From assembly GCF_021379005.1 (NCBI RefSeq), contig NZ_CP075171.1, positions 2,046,001 to 2,110,000 on the forward strand: DNA of 64,000 nucleotides. Direction: 5' to 3'. Origin of the DNA: Leptodesmis sichuanensis A121 (GTDB lineage Bacteria; Cyanobacteriota; Cyanobacteriia; Leptolyngbyales; Leptolyngbyaceae). A model generated the notes under the pieces. The model was not told where the DNA came from and made no database searches. It was given only the letters and a program-made list of their open reading frames with translations. Shown here piece by piece: positions 26,132 through 35,330 of this stretch (position 1 is the first letter of the stretch; every line of letters starts with the position of its first letter). Both the position numbers and the translations under genes were made by a program.

Positions 26132-27649
26132 TCACGATCGCGGCTGTTCCTGTCTCCACAGCCTGATCGTATGATCCAGGCTACTGCTGACGATCCACTG
26201 ACCATTCTGGCTAGAGGCAACCGAGGTAACAGCCTGAGTATGTCCGGTCAAGATAGCGAGTAACTCCCAGGTGCCAGAGTTCCAGATGCGGACGGTACGA
26301 TCGCGGCTGCCACTGATGAGATAGCGACCATCAGGAGTAAAAGTCAGTGAAGTGATGGCTCCCTGATGACCCGTTAGCAAACGGCTGGAGCGATCGGACT
26401 GAGTTGTCTGATCGGCCCAGCACTGAATCAGGCCATCTTCCCCACCAACAGCAAAGGATTGATTGGTTGGGTGCAGGGCGATCGCGGTACTGACCGTAGA
26501 GTGTGCTGCCCATGTACGGAGCAATTCCCCCGTTCTACCCTGATACATCGTAATTACGTGATGATTGCTGCCCGTGAGCACCTGTTGCCCATCTCGACTG
26601 AGAGCAACCGACAATACAGGATCTTCCTGGTCGTAAACTCCATGAGTAATGGGATTAGAGTTTAACAACCAGAAATGCACTCGACCAGTCTGTCCACCTG
26701 CCACCAGAAGCTGACGGTCAGCACTTAAGGCCAGGGTAGTAAAAACGGCTTTATACCCTGATAGGGTGCGGAGTAAAGTTCCAGTTTTGATACGCCAGAA
26801 TCGCAGGGTTTGATCCTCGCTACCACTGATGAGTAAGTTTGCATCAGCACTGAGAGCGATCGCCGTGATCGGAGCCGTATGGCCTGACAGGGTACAAAAC
26901 ACTTGACCAGTCCGCAAATTCCACAGCCTAATCGTGCAGTCGCGGCTACCACTGGCCAGCAGTCTGCCATCTCCACTCAGGGCGATCGCGGTCACTCCAC
27001 CTTGATGGCCGATCAGGGTTTGCAGATGCAGCCAGTGGGGATTGGGTTGGGGAGGATTGGAGGGAGGAGAGGCCGATCGCGGCGAGCGGGCAGACTGGGA
27101 TTGGGCAGTAGAGCGCTGGCGGGCTGCCTCTTCCGCCTGACGTTTGGCTTTTCGGGCCGCATAGGCTTGTTCCCATTCCAGATCTCTGGCTTTTCTCAAA
27201 TCGGCCTCAGCACCCAACTCAAATCCCAGCATGGAGTGGACAAAGCCCCGATAGCGGTAAGCTTGCACGTAATCGGGATTCAGCCGAATCGCCACACTCA
27301 GTTCTTCCAGGGCTTCCTTGTACTGTCCGGCCCGCCCATATTCGGCAGCTCGCTCGTAACACTTTTCCGCCCCAGTTAATTTAGTTGAAACCGATGCTTG
27401 AGCAGACTGTTGGGTTGTATCAGGAGGGCTGGTGGCAGCAGGAACGGATGGCTGATAGTCTTTGAGATACTGGTAAGCTTCATTAATGGCTTTCAGTTTC
27501 TCCTCCGCCTGTTGCTTCAAAGCCAGATCATGAGAGAAGCGATCGGGATGCCATAGTTTTGCCAGTCTCCGGTAGGCTTGTTTCACTTCGGCCTGGGATG
27601 TTCCCGCTTTAATCCCCAGGATTTTGTAATAGTGACTCAGATCGGGCAT
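26132..27649 (-). CDS. J-domain protein with TPR-like and WD40 repeats
   Basis: 505 residues in three parts. Residues 1-67 form a J-domain (HYYKILGIKAGTSQAEVKQAY, with HPD in WHPDRF), able to stimulate an Hsp70 (DnaK). About 90-165 holds one or two TPR-like helices (KCYERAAEYGRAGQYKEALE). From about 210 there are some seven WD40 blades, each ending in a Trp-type closure (GHQGGVTAIALSGDGRLLASG, then SRDCTIRLWNL). A Ser/Pro/Gln linker joins them. The fusion suggests a DnaK co-chaperone whose propeller picks the client; that is inference. Divergent from obgE. Confidence 0.9.
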   Translation of the reverse strand: MPDLSHYYKILGIKAGTSQAEVKQAYRRLAKLWHPDRFSHDLALKQQAEEKLKAINEAYQYLKDYQPSVPAATSPPDTTQQSAQASVSTKLTGAEKCYERAAEYGRAGQYKEALEELSVAIRLNPDYVQAYRYRGFVHSMLGFELGAEADLRKARDLEWEQAYAARKAKRQAEEAARQRSTAQSQSARSPRSASPPSNPPQPNPHWLHLQTLIGHQGGVTAIALSGDGRLLASGSRDCTIRLWNLRTGQVFCTLSGHTAPITAIALSADANLLISGSEDQTLRFWRIKTGTLLRTLSGYKAVFTTLALSADRQLLVAGGQTGRVHFWLLNSNPITHGVYDQEDPVLSVALSRDGQQVLTGSNHHVITMYQGRTGELLRTWAAHSTVSTAIALHPTNQSFAVGGEDGLIQCWADQTTQSDRSSRLLTGHQGAITSLTFTPDGRYLISGSRDRTVRIWNSGTWELLAILTGHTQAVTSVASSQNGQWIVSSSLDHTIRLWRQEQPRS

Positions 27650-27836
27650 GGTAGCGAAAAGGGTGGGATGAGGCCACTGGGTTACTTCACCTTACACTTA
27701 ACAAGTCCCGCAGTCTGCCATTTCATCCCCATTTCATCGATTTCTTATAGATTCAGATGGGGGAACTTTAACAACAGTTCGTCCTGTCCCGTCATTTGAT
27801 GCCTATGATCAGGACAGAGGTTTTGAGTATGGCCCC

Positions 27837-28874
27837 ATGCAATTTATTGATCAGGCAGAAATTCAGGTGCAGGCAGGAGATGGCGGCGATGGGCTGGTGG
27901 CCTTTCGTCGGGAAAAGTATGTGCCTGCGGGAGGGCCATCGGGTGGCAACGGGGGCCGGGGTGGTTCTGTAATCCTGAAGGCGGTGGAAAATCTGCAAAC
28001 ATTGTTGGACTTTCGCTATAACCACCTGTTCAAAGCCGAGAACGGTAAGCGAGGTGGCCCCAATAACCGGACGGGGGCATCGGGAAACGATCGCATCATT
28101 GAAGTTCCCTGCGGCACGATGGTGTTTGATGCTGAGACAGATGAAGTGCTGGGTGATCTGGTGGCTCCCAATCAGACCTTATGTGTGGCCCAGGGTGGCA
28201 AAGGTGGTCTGGGTAATGCTCACTTTCTCAGCAATTCTAATCGTGCCCCAGAGAAAGCCTTACCCGGATTACCAGGAGAATCTCGATTTTTGCGTCTGGA
28301 ACTAAAACTCCTGGCAGAAGTTGGCATTATTGGCTTACCCAATGCAGGCAAATCGACTCTCATTGCAGCGGTTTCTGCGGCTCGTCCCAAAATTGCCGAT
28401 TATCCCTTCACTACCCTGGTGCCTAACCTGGGAGTCGTCCGTAAACCCAGCGGCGATGGCACCGTTTTTGCCGATATTCCAGGACTGATTGAAGGAGCAC
28501 ATTTAGGCATTGGTTTAGGGCATGATTTCCTGCGCCACGTTGAGCGGACTCGCCTGCTGCTGCATCTCATTGATGTCACCAGTGAAGACCCGATCGCCAA
28601 TTACCAGATGATCCAGGACGAACTGCAAGCGTATGGACGCGGACTCAGCGATCGCCCGCAAATTCTGGCCTTAAACAAACTGGATGCTCTGGATAAAACC
28701 GGAGATGATCTGGAAGCTCTCACCCAAAAGCTGGAACAACTTAGCCACGCGCCTGTCTTTCAAATCTCCGCTGCCACCCGTCTGGGACTCGATGCCCTCC
28801 TGAACCGCATCTGGCAAACCCTCGACAGCATGGAAACAGAAGGAGCGGGGATCAGTGTTCATCAACTGGAGTAA
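27837..28874 (+). CDS. obgE: Obg-family GTPase
   Basis: 345 residues. N-terminal Gly-rich Obg fold: [20 protein letters not shown], then [22 protein letters not shown] domain: [14 protein letters not shown] (G1), the TTLVPNLG switch, [10 protein letters not shown] (G3), ALNKLD (G4) and SAATRLG (G5). It is an essential ribosome-assembly and stress GTPase. No C-terminal OCT domain, as is normal in cyanobacteria. Confidence 0.97.
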   Translation: MQFIDQAEIQVQAGDGGDGLVAFRREKYVPAGGPSGGNGGRGGSVILKAVENLQTLLDFRYNHLFKAENGKRGGPNNRTGASGNDRIIEVPCGTMVFDAETDEVLGDLVAPNQTLCVAQGGKGGLGNAHFLSNSNRAPEKALPGLPGESRFLRLELKLLAEVGIIGLPNAGKSTLIAAVSAARPKIADYPFTTLVPNLGVVRKPSGDGTVFADIPGLIEGAHLGIGLGHDFLRHVERTRLLLHLIDVTSEDPIANYQMIQDELQAYGRGLSDRPQILALNKLDALDKTGDDLEALTQKLEQLSHAPVFQISAATRLGLDALLNRIWQTLDSMETEGAGISVHQLE

Positions 28875-28920
28875 ATTTCTAACGATGTCGCTAGAACTTC
28901 AGCAAAGTAGGTAAAAACGT

Positions 28921-29061
28921 ATGGATCCTGTCAATATTCTGGATGCCCAAATGCTTAAAGCCATTCGTGTTGGCAATATTCGAGTTATCTTTCAAATTCG
29001 AAAAGAGATAGGCGAAATTTTTGTTTACGACATCAATTTCAGGGGCAACATTTACGATTGA
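28921..29061 (+). pseudogene. RelE/ParE-type toxin C-terminal remnant
   Basis: 46 residues: LKAIRVGNIRVIFQIRKEIG then EIFVYDINFRGNIYD. This matches the last half of RelE/ParE toxins (I-R-x-G-x-x-R-V-I-(F/Y)-x-I ... V-x-x-I-x-x-R-x-x-x-Y). The first half and a partner antitoxin are missing; a stop lies just upstream in frame. Probably a decayed toxin gene. Confidence 0.45.
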
Positions 29062-29078
29062 CAAAAATTTTTGCAAAT

Positions 29079-30899
29079 TCATTGACTCAACCCGTTTCGG
29101 CTGCCAAACCACTCCACCACCGCATCGGCTAAAACCTTAGCTAATCGCTGTTGTTCCTTCGGGTTAACAATCCACTCAAACTCATCGGGATTGATCATGA
29201 ACCCCAGTTCCAGCAACACCGAGGGAGCCACCGTAGGACGGGTGAGTGCCAGATTATTCCAGAAAACCCCATAGGAAGGGCGCTTTAGAGTTCTCACCAA
29301 ATAATTATGCAAAAACATGGCCAAACTGTGGGCCTGGGTGTTGTACCAGAAAGTGGCGACTCCTTTTGTGTTAAGGGCATCACCATTATCGGGAAGAGCA
29401 TTGTAATGCAGGCTGAGCGCGATCGCGGGCTGTTCCCGGTCGATCATTTCCACCCGTTCTTTCAACCCCAAATCCACATCCTCGGTGCGAGTCATGATAA
29501 TGGTTGCCCCCCGCTGCTCCAGTTCCTTTCTCAGTAATTTTGTAACCTTTAATGCCACATCCTTCTCCGGATACCCCGTTGGCCCCTTTGCCCCTGTATC
29601 TTCTGCCCCCCCATGTCCCGGATCCAGCAAAATTTTAATTCCTGTCAAAGGCTTAGAGTTACTTCTGCCCGATCCCCGATCCCTGACCCCTGATCGCCCC
29701 CGCGGCGGATGTTTTAACGACAGAACTAAACTGGTTCCCTCGTAGCGCAATCGATAGCCCCATTGCTGGTTTGTTTTGAGATTGAACACATACTGCACCT
29801 GACCGGGTTGCACCTGTTGCCAATCCAGGCGAGCAATGAGGGGATCGGTACTGAGTTTAATCGTGTCTGTCTGGGCAGTCGTGTTATGCAGGGTCAGGGT
29901 GAAGGTGCGATCGCCCTGTTGCACACTCACCGGCACCGGCACTTGCAGGGGAAAGATAATCTCTGTCCAATCGCCCACCTGACGGGAAGTAATGCTGCGA
30001 ATCAGCGAAGATGGGGGGACTGATGCTGAACGAACCTGGACTTCGCTGCGTTTAATCCAGCCGCCGTAATCCAGGCGCACCCAATCCCCTTCGTAGCCAG
30101 TAATGGTAGCCTGGGTACCTTTGGGGAGGGGAGTCAATCGGGAATAATCTGTACTGGGGCCAGTCCGAGCGGTTCCAGCATCGACAGTTACTTCGGCCAC
30201 CTCTAACTGAGTAGGAGATAAAATCTGGACACTTGCTGGGCCTTCTTGACGGGTTGTGGTTCCGGCCAGAGTCAGTTCAAAGCTGGGTTTCCCTAAATGC
30301 TTTGCCGCTGCTACCCGAATACACCCCTGGTAAGCGTTAGGAGCAACAACAGGTATGGGTTGGTTTTGCTGGATGAGCACAGCGGAGTTGGGTGGTAGGT
30401 CTACGGAGTGGGTTTGCGGCTGCAGGGGAAAGGATCCGGCATCAGCCAGTTGCACGTTAACGGTTGCTCCTTGCGGCGCGATCGCCCCAAAACAAATCCA
30501 CTCCTTCGGTAAGCGACCCAGCGGGACGGCAGGAGTCAGAGAATCTTTCGCAAAGGCCAGACTGTTTAACGGAGGGCTAGGAGAGGTTCGAGTGACGTTC
30601 AACTTCACCTGCTGATCGCCATAGGTAACAACAAATTCATTCTTTCCTACCTGCAGGGGGAAACTGGGAGCAAAATGGCCAGCGGCATTACGGACGATCG
30701 CCTGCCCATTCACCCGCACGACTCCTCCTTTGGGAGCCGTACCAATTAAAAAAATCTGGTTAGCCGTTGTTTCGTGAGTGTTAGGGGGATAGGCAACATA
30801 AAGGGTCGCTTGGGCTTGGACAGGAGCGGCAAGCAGGGCGATCGTGCAGAGAGATGGGAAGAGGGAAGAAGCAAGAGGGGATAGAGAATAAGGTTTCAT
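29079..30899 (-). CDS. N-acetylmuramoyl-L-alanine amidase (Amidase_3) with SH3 domain
   Basis: 606 residues from ATG 30899. Signal peptide ending AAPVQAQA; an N-terminal beta-rich region (about 25-120); a bacterial SH3 domain near 235-290 (TVDAGTARTGPSTDYSRLTPL); an AMIN-like beta region; and the C-terminal Amidase_3 domain: ILLDPGHGGAEDTGAKGPTG, YPEKDVAL, IALSLHYNALP and SVLLELGFMINPDEF. Zn ligands His, Glu, His and the catalytic Glu are present. It cleaves peptide stems from peptidoglycan; in filamentous cyanobacteria such enzymes split septa. The ORF can be read from 30926, but the signal peptide favours 30899. Confidence 0.93.
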   Translation of the reverse strand: MKPYSLSPLASSLFPSLCTIALLAAPVQAQATLYVAYPPNTHETTANQIFLIGTAPKGGVVRVNGQAIVRNAAGHFAPSFPLQVGKNEFVVTYGDQQVKLNVTRTSPSPPLNSLAFAKDSLTPAVPLGRLPKEWICFGAIAPQGATVNVQLADAGSFPLQPQTHSVDLPPNSAVLIQQNQPIPVVAPNAYQGCIRVAAAKHLGKPSFELTLAGTTTRQEGPASVQILSPTQLEVAEVTVDAGTARTGPSTDYSRLTPLPKGTQATITGYEGDWVRLDYGGWIKRSEVQVRSASVPPSSLIRSITSRQVGDWTEIIFPLQVPVPVSVQQGDRTFTLTLHNTTAQTDTIKLSTDPLIARLDWQQVQPGQVQYVFNLKTNQQWGYRLRYEGTSLVLSLKHPPRGRSGVRDRGSGRSNSKPLTGIKILLDPGHGGAEDTGAKGPTGYPEKDVALKVTKLLRKELEQRGATIIMTRTEDVDLGLKERVEMIDREQPAIALSLHYNALPDNGDALNTKGVATFWYNTQAHSLAMFLHNYLVRTLKRPSYGVFWNNLALTRPTVAPSVLLELGFMINPDEFEWIVNPKEQQRLAKVLADAVVEWFGSRNGLSQ

Positions 30900-30984
30900 G
30901 GAGATCAGGTATGACTGGCAACTCATGAGTGAGCCACCGTTTAATGAAGCATCTTGAACTATGCCACAAAACCAAAAATCTGCG

Positions 30985-31803
30985 TTATTGACGATATAAG
31001 CATCGTTCTACCTTCCGTACAGACTGTTCCACTTTGCTCAACAATTTCCAGAGCTGCTGGTTATCTTCAGATTGGGAAACCGCTGCCTGACCCAGTTCAA
31101 TACTGGCTTTAATCAGGCTAAAGACGGGGCTGTTAATGGCAGGTTGGCCACCCCCGCCTTTCAATTTGCTGGCTGTGGCTAACAGTTCTGCCAGTTCTGG
31201 AGTCCAATCTTTTAAGGGTTTACCGGGGGGAGAAGTAACAGATCGAGCGGGGGACTCAGCTAAGGTTTCAATGATCTCGCCTCGTTGCTTAGCTGTCAGG
31301 TAAATTTCCTTCAAATTTCCAGAAATGCCGCTACCAAAGTAAATGTTATAGCCCTGAAACAGACCGTCATAAATAATCCTGTCCTTAAAGGGCAATAACA
31401 CTGCTTTCACCAGCAGCGGCAATTGGGCCATGTAAAAGATATCCTCCAACTCTTCCTGCAACCCCACCACCCCATACACCCGATCGTCTTGACCAATGAA
31501 AATCGTATACTTCTTAAGTATTCGCTCAATATAAAAATCGCCAGCGATGAACTGTTTCCACTGGGCAATGATGGCTAATTTGTCCTCTGAAAATCCTGGT
31601 GGATTGGCTTGCAAAAACTCATCAATCAGATTGGGGTGAGCATAAAGGGCTTCACGCACCTGAACCTTGTCTTCTACTGAAGCATCAATGTATTGCTGTA
31701 AAGTTTTAATTTCAGGCAACAAGTTCAGCTGTTGTTTGACGTAGAACTGCAGCGCCCACATCAGTTCGTAGAACAAGGCGGCCTCCGCTTCTGACAGTTT
31801 CAT
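30985..31803 (-). CDS. conserved hypothetical protein
   Basis: 272 residues, soluble, largely helical at the start ([20 protein letters not shown]) with a mixed middle ([40 protein letters not shown]). I recognise no family. The stretch [19 protein letters not shown] resembles small-fold motifs in uncharacterised bacterial proteins, but I would not name a function. Upstream of the amidase gene with an 85-bp gap on the same strand. Confidence 0.75.
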   Translation of the reverse strand: MKLSEAEAALFYELMWALQFYVKQQLNLLPEIKTLQQYIDASVEDKVQVREALYAHPNLIDEFLQANPPGFSEDKLAIIAQWKQFIAGDFYIERILKKYTIFIGQDDRVYGVVGLQEELEDIFYMAQLPLLVKAVLLPFKDRIIYDGLFQGYNIYFGSGISGNLKEIYLTAKQRGEIIETLAESPARSVTSPPGKPLKDWTPELAELLATASKLKGGGGQPAINSPVFSLIKASIELGQAAVSQSEDNQQLWKLLSKVEQSVRKVERCLYRQ

Positions 31804-31879
31804 AGTCCAAGCCTCCCCACACTTTTATGGCTTATCATACTGGCAAACATCTTCCACGCTTTACCCTCTTCTCCTGATC

Positions 31880-32242
31880 ATGTCTGGCAAACTCACTACT
31901 CATGTGCTCGATACCATGCATGGATGTCCGGCGGCCAACCTGACGATCGTCCTCTGGTCAATCCAACCGAAATCAGGACAGAAGACGCTTATTAAAACTG
32001 TCATCACTAATGCTGATGGTCGTACCGATGCGCCGCTACTGACGGGAGACGAATTCACCGCAGGCGTGTATGAGTTGGAGTTCGCGATCGGCTCCTACTT
32101 TGCTGCCAAAGACAGTACCCTGCCGCAACCGCCATTTCTCGATCGCGTTCCCATTCAATTTGGCATCGCTGATCCCAGCAGTCATTACCACGTTCCGCTT
32201 CTGGCCTCTCCCTGGTCTTACAGCACCTATCGAGGCAGTTAA
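31880..32242 (+). CDS. uraH: 5-hydroxyisourate hydrolase (transthyretin-like)
   Basis: 120 residues: [20 protein letters not shown] (His in the active site), [13 protein letters not shown] (Arg), IPIQFGI-type [19 protein letters not shown] (His) and the diagnostic C-terminal YRGS. It hydrolyses 5-hydroxyisourate in the urate-to-allantoin pathway. Other urate genes are not in the window. Length normal. Confidence 0.96.
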   Translation: MSGKLTTHVLDTMHGCPAANLTIVLWSIQPKSGQKTLIKTVITNADGRTDAPLLTGDEFTAGVYELEFAIGSYFAAKDSTLPQPPFLDRVPIQFGIADPSSHYHVPLLASPWSYSTYRGS

Positions 32243-32323
32243 TTGTCACGGAGAGTGCCGGAGAATAGCGTGGTTTCCTGAAATACGATCGCGACAGGAA
32301 ATTCCTGGAGGTTTATGTTTTCA

Positions 32324-32779
32324 TCAGTTCTTTGTCCAGTGCAAGATTTTTTCTGCGATCGCCTCTGGCACAGGCATTACCGAGAGCCGATTTCCCTGCC
32401 GCACCACCCACAGATCATCCGGACTGAATTTCTGCCGTAGTTGATCCAGCGTAATCATTTCAGGAAATGCTGCTACAAACTTGACCGTCACAGTTTGCCA
32501 GCGAGGAGACTCTGGGGTGGATTTGGGATCATAGTACTTACTTTTAGAATCGAATTGGGTAGGATCCACGACATTCGCTTGCACTACTTCCATTACCCCA
32601 ACAATACCGGGAGGAGTGGCATTAGAGTGGTAAAAGAACGCTAAATCTCCAGGCTGCATAGAGCGTAAAAAGTTACGCGCCTGGTAATTGCGAACTCCAT
32701 CCCAAAGAGTCTCGCGATCGCGTTCTAAGTCTGTAATGCTATAAACCTCTGGTTCAGATTTCATTAACCAATAGGGCAT
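32324..32779 (-). CDS. EVE-domain protein
   Basis: 151 residues: YWLMKSEPEVYSITDLERDR, LWDGVRNYQARNFLRSMQPGD, AFFYHSNATPPGIVGVMEV and DPKSTPESPRWQTVTVKFV. This is the full EVE (PUA-like, thymocyte nuclear protein 1 type) fold, which binds modified bases in DNA or RNA. Some EVE proteins act in defence or RNA modification; nothing here fixes the role. Convergent with uraH. Confidence 0.92.
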   Translation of the reverse strand: MPYWLMKSEPEVYSITDLERDRETLWDGVRNYQARNFLRSMQPGDLAFFYHSNATPPGIVGVMEVVQANVVDPTQFDSKSKYYDPKSTPESPRWQTVTVKFVAAFPEMITLDQLRQKFSPDDLWVVRQGNRLSVMPVPEAIAEKILHWTKN

Positions 32780-32841
32780 AAGGAATGGAATAGGGAGTAA
32801 GGAATAGGAAATAGAGTAATGGGTAATGGGTAAATAAGGCT

Positions 32842-35103
32842 ATGGGCGTAACGCGGCGGGAATTTTTGCAACGGGTGGGGATGGTGCTGGCTGGCTGGGG
32901 GGCCAGTCATTTGGGCTGGGCAACCCTGAGCAGGGGCTATGGAGCGGTACTGGCGGCTCCCACTGGACGCAGATTGGCCCTCTTGGTGGGAATTAATCAA
33001 TATCCGACAGGCTCAGGGTTGGCGGGATGTGTGACGGATGTAGAACTGCAACGGGAGTTACTGATGCATCGCTTTGGGCTAAAAGCGGCAGATATTCTCA
33101 CGTTGACGGATCAGCAGGCGACTCGTACCGCGATCGAAACGGCCTTTGTGGAACATCTGATGCGGCAGGCCCGATCTGGTGATGGGGTGGTGTTTCATTT
33201 CAGCGGATTAGGGAGCACCGTAGCCGGGAAAACCCCAGGCTCCCCTCAAGCCAGTCTGGTTACAGCAGAGGCAACCATTCCAGATGGTGAAGCACCGCTA
33301 GTGAATGACATTCTGGAGGAAACACTGAGGCTGTTGCTGCGATCTCTGAAAACGGATCAGGTGACGACCATTCTGGATACCAGCCATCACTATCCAGGGC
33401 ATCCTCTGCAGGGAAATTTGCGGGTGCGGGCTTTTCCCAATCCCTCAATGGCCCAACCCAGGGCAGCAGAAGTGGCCTTTCAGCAACAATTGGCGAAGCA
33501 GTTGGGGGGAAGTCGCGATCGGGGAATTACAACAGTTCAAACAGATCCCTTTCCAGGAGTGGTGTTAAGAGCGGGGCAACTGGCTACAGAAGTTCACTGG
33601 AGCCAGTTCAGTGCTGGATTATTCACTTACACCCTGACCCAAACCCTATGGCAAAGCTTACCTGCCAGTACGATTCAGATCAGTCTGGCTCAGGCGAATC
33701 AGCAAATTGGCCAGTTAACTAATCAACAACAACCGCAACTCAGTGGACAAAGGAGTCAGGATTCCAGACTCACTCCCTACTTCTTCAATCCGGTGATGCC
33801 GGGAGCCGATGGGGTTGTGACTGAGGTTGAGGAACCTGGAAAAACAATCCATCTCTGGCTGGGAGGATTACCTGCTGCTCTGGTGGAATACTACGGCGCA
33901 AACTCCTTACTGTCCCTGCAACCGCAGGATTCAGCAACGGCTACGACCCCGGTACAGGTCCAGATCATTACCCGTGAAGGGTTAACGGCCAGGGCAAAAC
34001 TGTATCAGCCGGATCAGTTATCCGATTTTATTGATCAGTCAACCGAGGTTAAGGTCGGACAGGGGGTGCAGGAGTCTGTTCGGGTGCTGCCACGTCATGT
34101 TGGCCTCACTGTAGCCCTGGATGACAATCTAGAACGAATTGAACGGGTGGATGCTATCAGTGCACTCTCCTCGATTCCCCATATTTCATCAGCGATCGCC
34201 GGAGAACGTCCTGCCGATTGCCTGCTCAGCAAAATTCCCACAGCCGAAGTCACTCAGTTAGCATCCCTACCCACAACAACTCTCAGCGACCTGACTCCCC
34301 CCCCCCCGACTACCATCAGTTACGGATTGTTTTCTCAAGGCCGCGATATTATTCTGAACACAACGGGGGAAGGCGGAGAAGCCATTAAGCGGGCTGTGCG
34401 CCGTCTGGTGCCCAAATTGCAGACGCTATTAGCCAACAAATGGTTGAACTTGACAACCAACGATAAAACGTCGCAACTGGGAGTGCGCGTTACTCTGGAA
34501 CTGTTGACCCCGGAGGAAAAGCCGCTGACCCGGCAGGATACTGTTCGTCACCCCCAGGCGATCGCTCAGAAACTGAAGGAGTTGCCCGTTCCCGCCGATG
34601 CGATCGCCCAACTCGCTGCCGGGAGTCGCATCCGGTACCGGGTAGAAAATTATGGCGATCGTCCCCTCTATCCCCTGCTGATTACCCTCAACAGCTCTAA
34701 CCAACTGGTGCCGATCCACATTCCCATGGTTCAACCCCCCACCAGTCCCTCAGATCCCCCCACGACTGAACCCACCCTGGCTCCCGGTGATAGCGTGACG
34801 TTACCCACCTTGCCCCTGGGAATCGATTGGGCAGTTCAGGGGCCTGCAGGTCTGGCCACGGCTTACCTGATCTGTAGTCGGTCTCCCTTTCCCCGAACTC
34901 TGGTGGCTCTCGCTTCAGGACAGCGATCGACCCCTAATTTTGCTTTAGGCAGTGCGATCGCCAATCCCATAGAAGTGACTCAGGCAATTTTGCAGGATTT
35001 GCATCAACCCAACCTGGCCAACCATATTCCCAATGCCGGAGATTACTGGATACTGGATACTACTACTTGGGCCACCTTCCGGTTTGCCTATCAGGTGGTT
35101 TAG
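32842..35103 (+). CDS. Tat-exported caspase-like (peptidase C14) protein lacking the catalytic dyad
   Basis: 753 residues. Twin-arginine signal VTRREFLQRVGMVLAGWGAS and a cleavage site near 39. A caspase p20-like domain follows: LALLVGINQYPTGSGLAGCVTDVEL, then DGVVFHFSGLGS, where the catalytic His (canonical SGHG) is Leu123, and TTILDTSHHYPG, where the catalytic Cys (canonical DxCHSG) is Ser181. The rest is beta-rich and Pro-rich, with a PPPP run encoded by 11 consecutive C bases (34297-34307). Probably a non-proteolytic extracytoplasmic protein; pseudo-orthocaspases are known in cyanobacteria. Confidence 0.88.
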   Translation: MGVTRREFLQRVGMVLAGWGASHLGWATLSRGYGAVLAAPTGRRLALLVGINQYPTGSGLAGCVTDVELQRELLMHRFGLKAADILTLTDQQATRTAIETAFVEHLMRQARSGDGVVFHFSGLGSTVAGKTPGSPQASLVTAEATIPDGEAPLVNDILEETLRLLLRSLKTDQVTTILDTSHHYPGHPLQGNLRVRAFPNPSMAQPRAAEVAFQQQLAKQLGGSRDRGITTVQTDPFPGVVLRAGQLATEVHWSQFSAGLFTYTLTQTLWQSLPASTIQISLAQANQQIGQLTNQQQPQLSGQRSQDSRLTPYFFNPVMPGADGVVTEVEEPGKTIHLWLGGLPAALVEYYGANSLLSLQPQDSATATTPVQVQIITREGLTARAKLYQPDQLSDFIDQSTEVKVGQGVQESVRVLPRHVGLTVALDDNLERIERVDAISALSSIPHISSAIAGERPADCLLSKIPTAEVTQLASLPTTTLSDLTPPPPTTISYGLFSQGRDIILNTTGEGGEAIKRAVRRLVPKLQTLLANKWLNLTTNDKTSQLGVRVTLELLTPEEKPLTRQDTVRHPQAIAQKLKELPVPADAIAQLAAGSRIRYRVENYGDRPLYPLLITLNSSNQLVPIHIPMVQPPTSPSDPPTTEPTLAPGDSVTLPTLPLGIDWAVQGPAGLATAYLICSRSPFPRTLVALASGQRSTPNFALGSAIANPIEVTQAILQDLHQPNLANHIPNAGDYWILDTTTWATFRFAYQVV

Positions 35104-35193
35104 TAATAATCTTAGAACGCTTGCACCAGGCAAGTAAGTCTCCTGAACATCAAGAAACCCTCGAAACATAATGGTTTTGAGGGTTTCTCTTAA

Positions 35194-35264
35194 AGCGGGC
35201 AGCGAGAATCGAACTCGCATCAATAGCTTGGAAGGCTATGGTTTTACCACTAAACTATGCCCGC
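35194..35264 (-). tRNA. tRNA-Gly (anticodon TCC)
   Basis: 71 nt on the minus strand: acceptor gcgggca/tgcccgc, D-arm gtttagtggtaaaac, anticodon stem atagc/gctat with loop cttccaa, and T-arm cgagttcgattctcg, shared with the tRNA-Gly(CCC) at 25146. It reads GGA and probably GGG. Confidence 0.95.
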
Positions 35265-35330
35265 TGACAACGAGGAAGCTTGCTATTGCCAAGCCTTAAT
35301 TAAGCTAACATACTTCGCGCTACACAGTGA

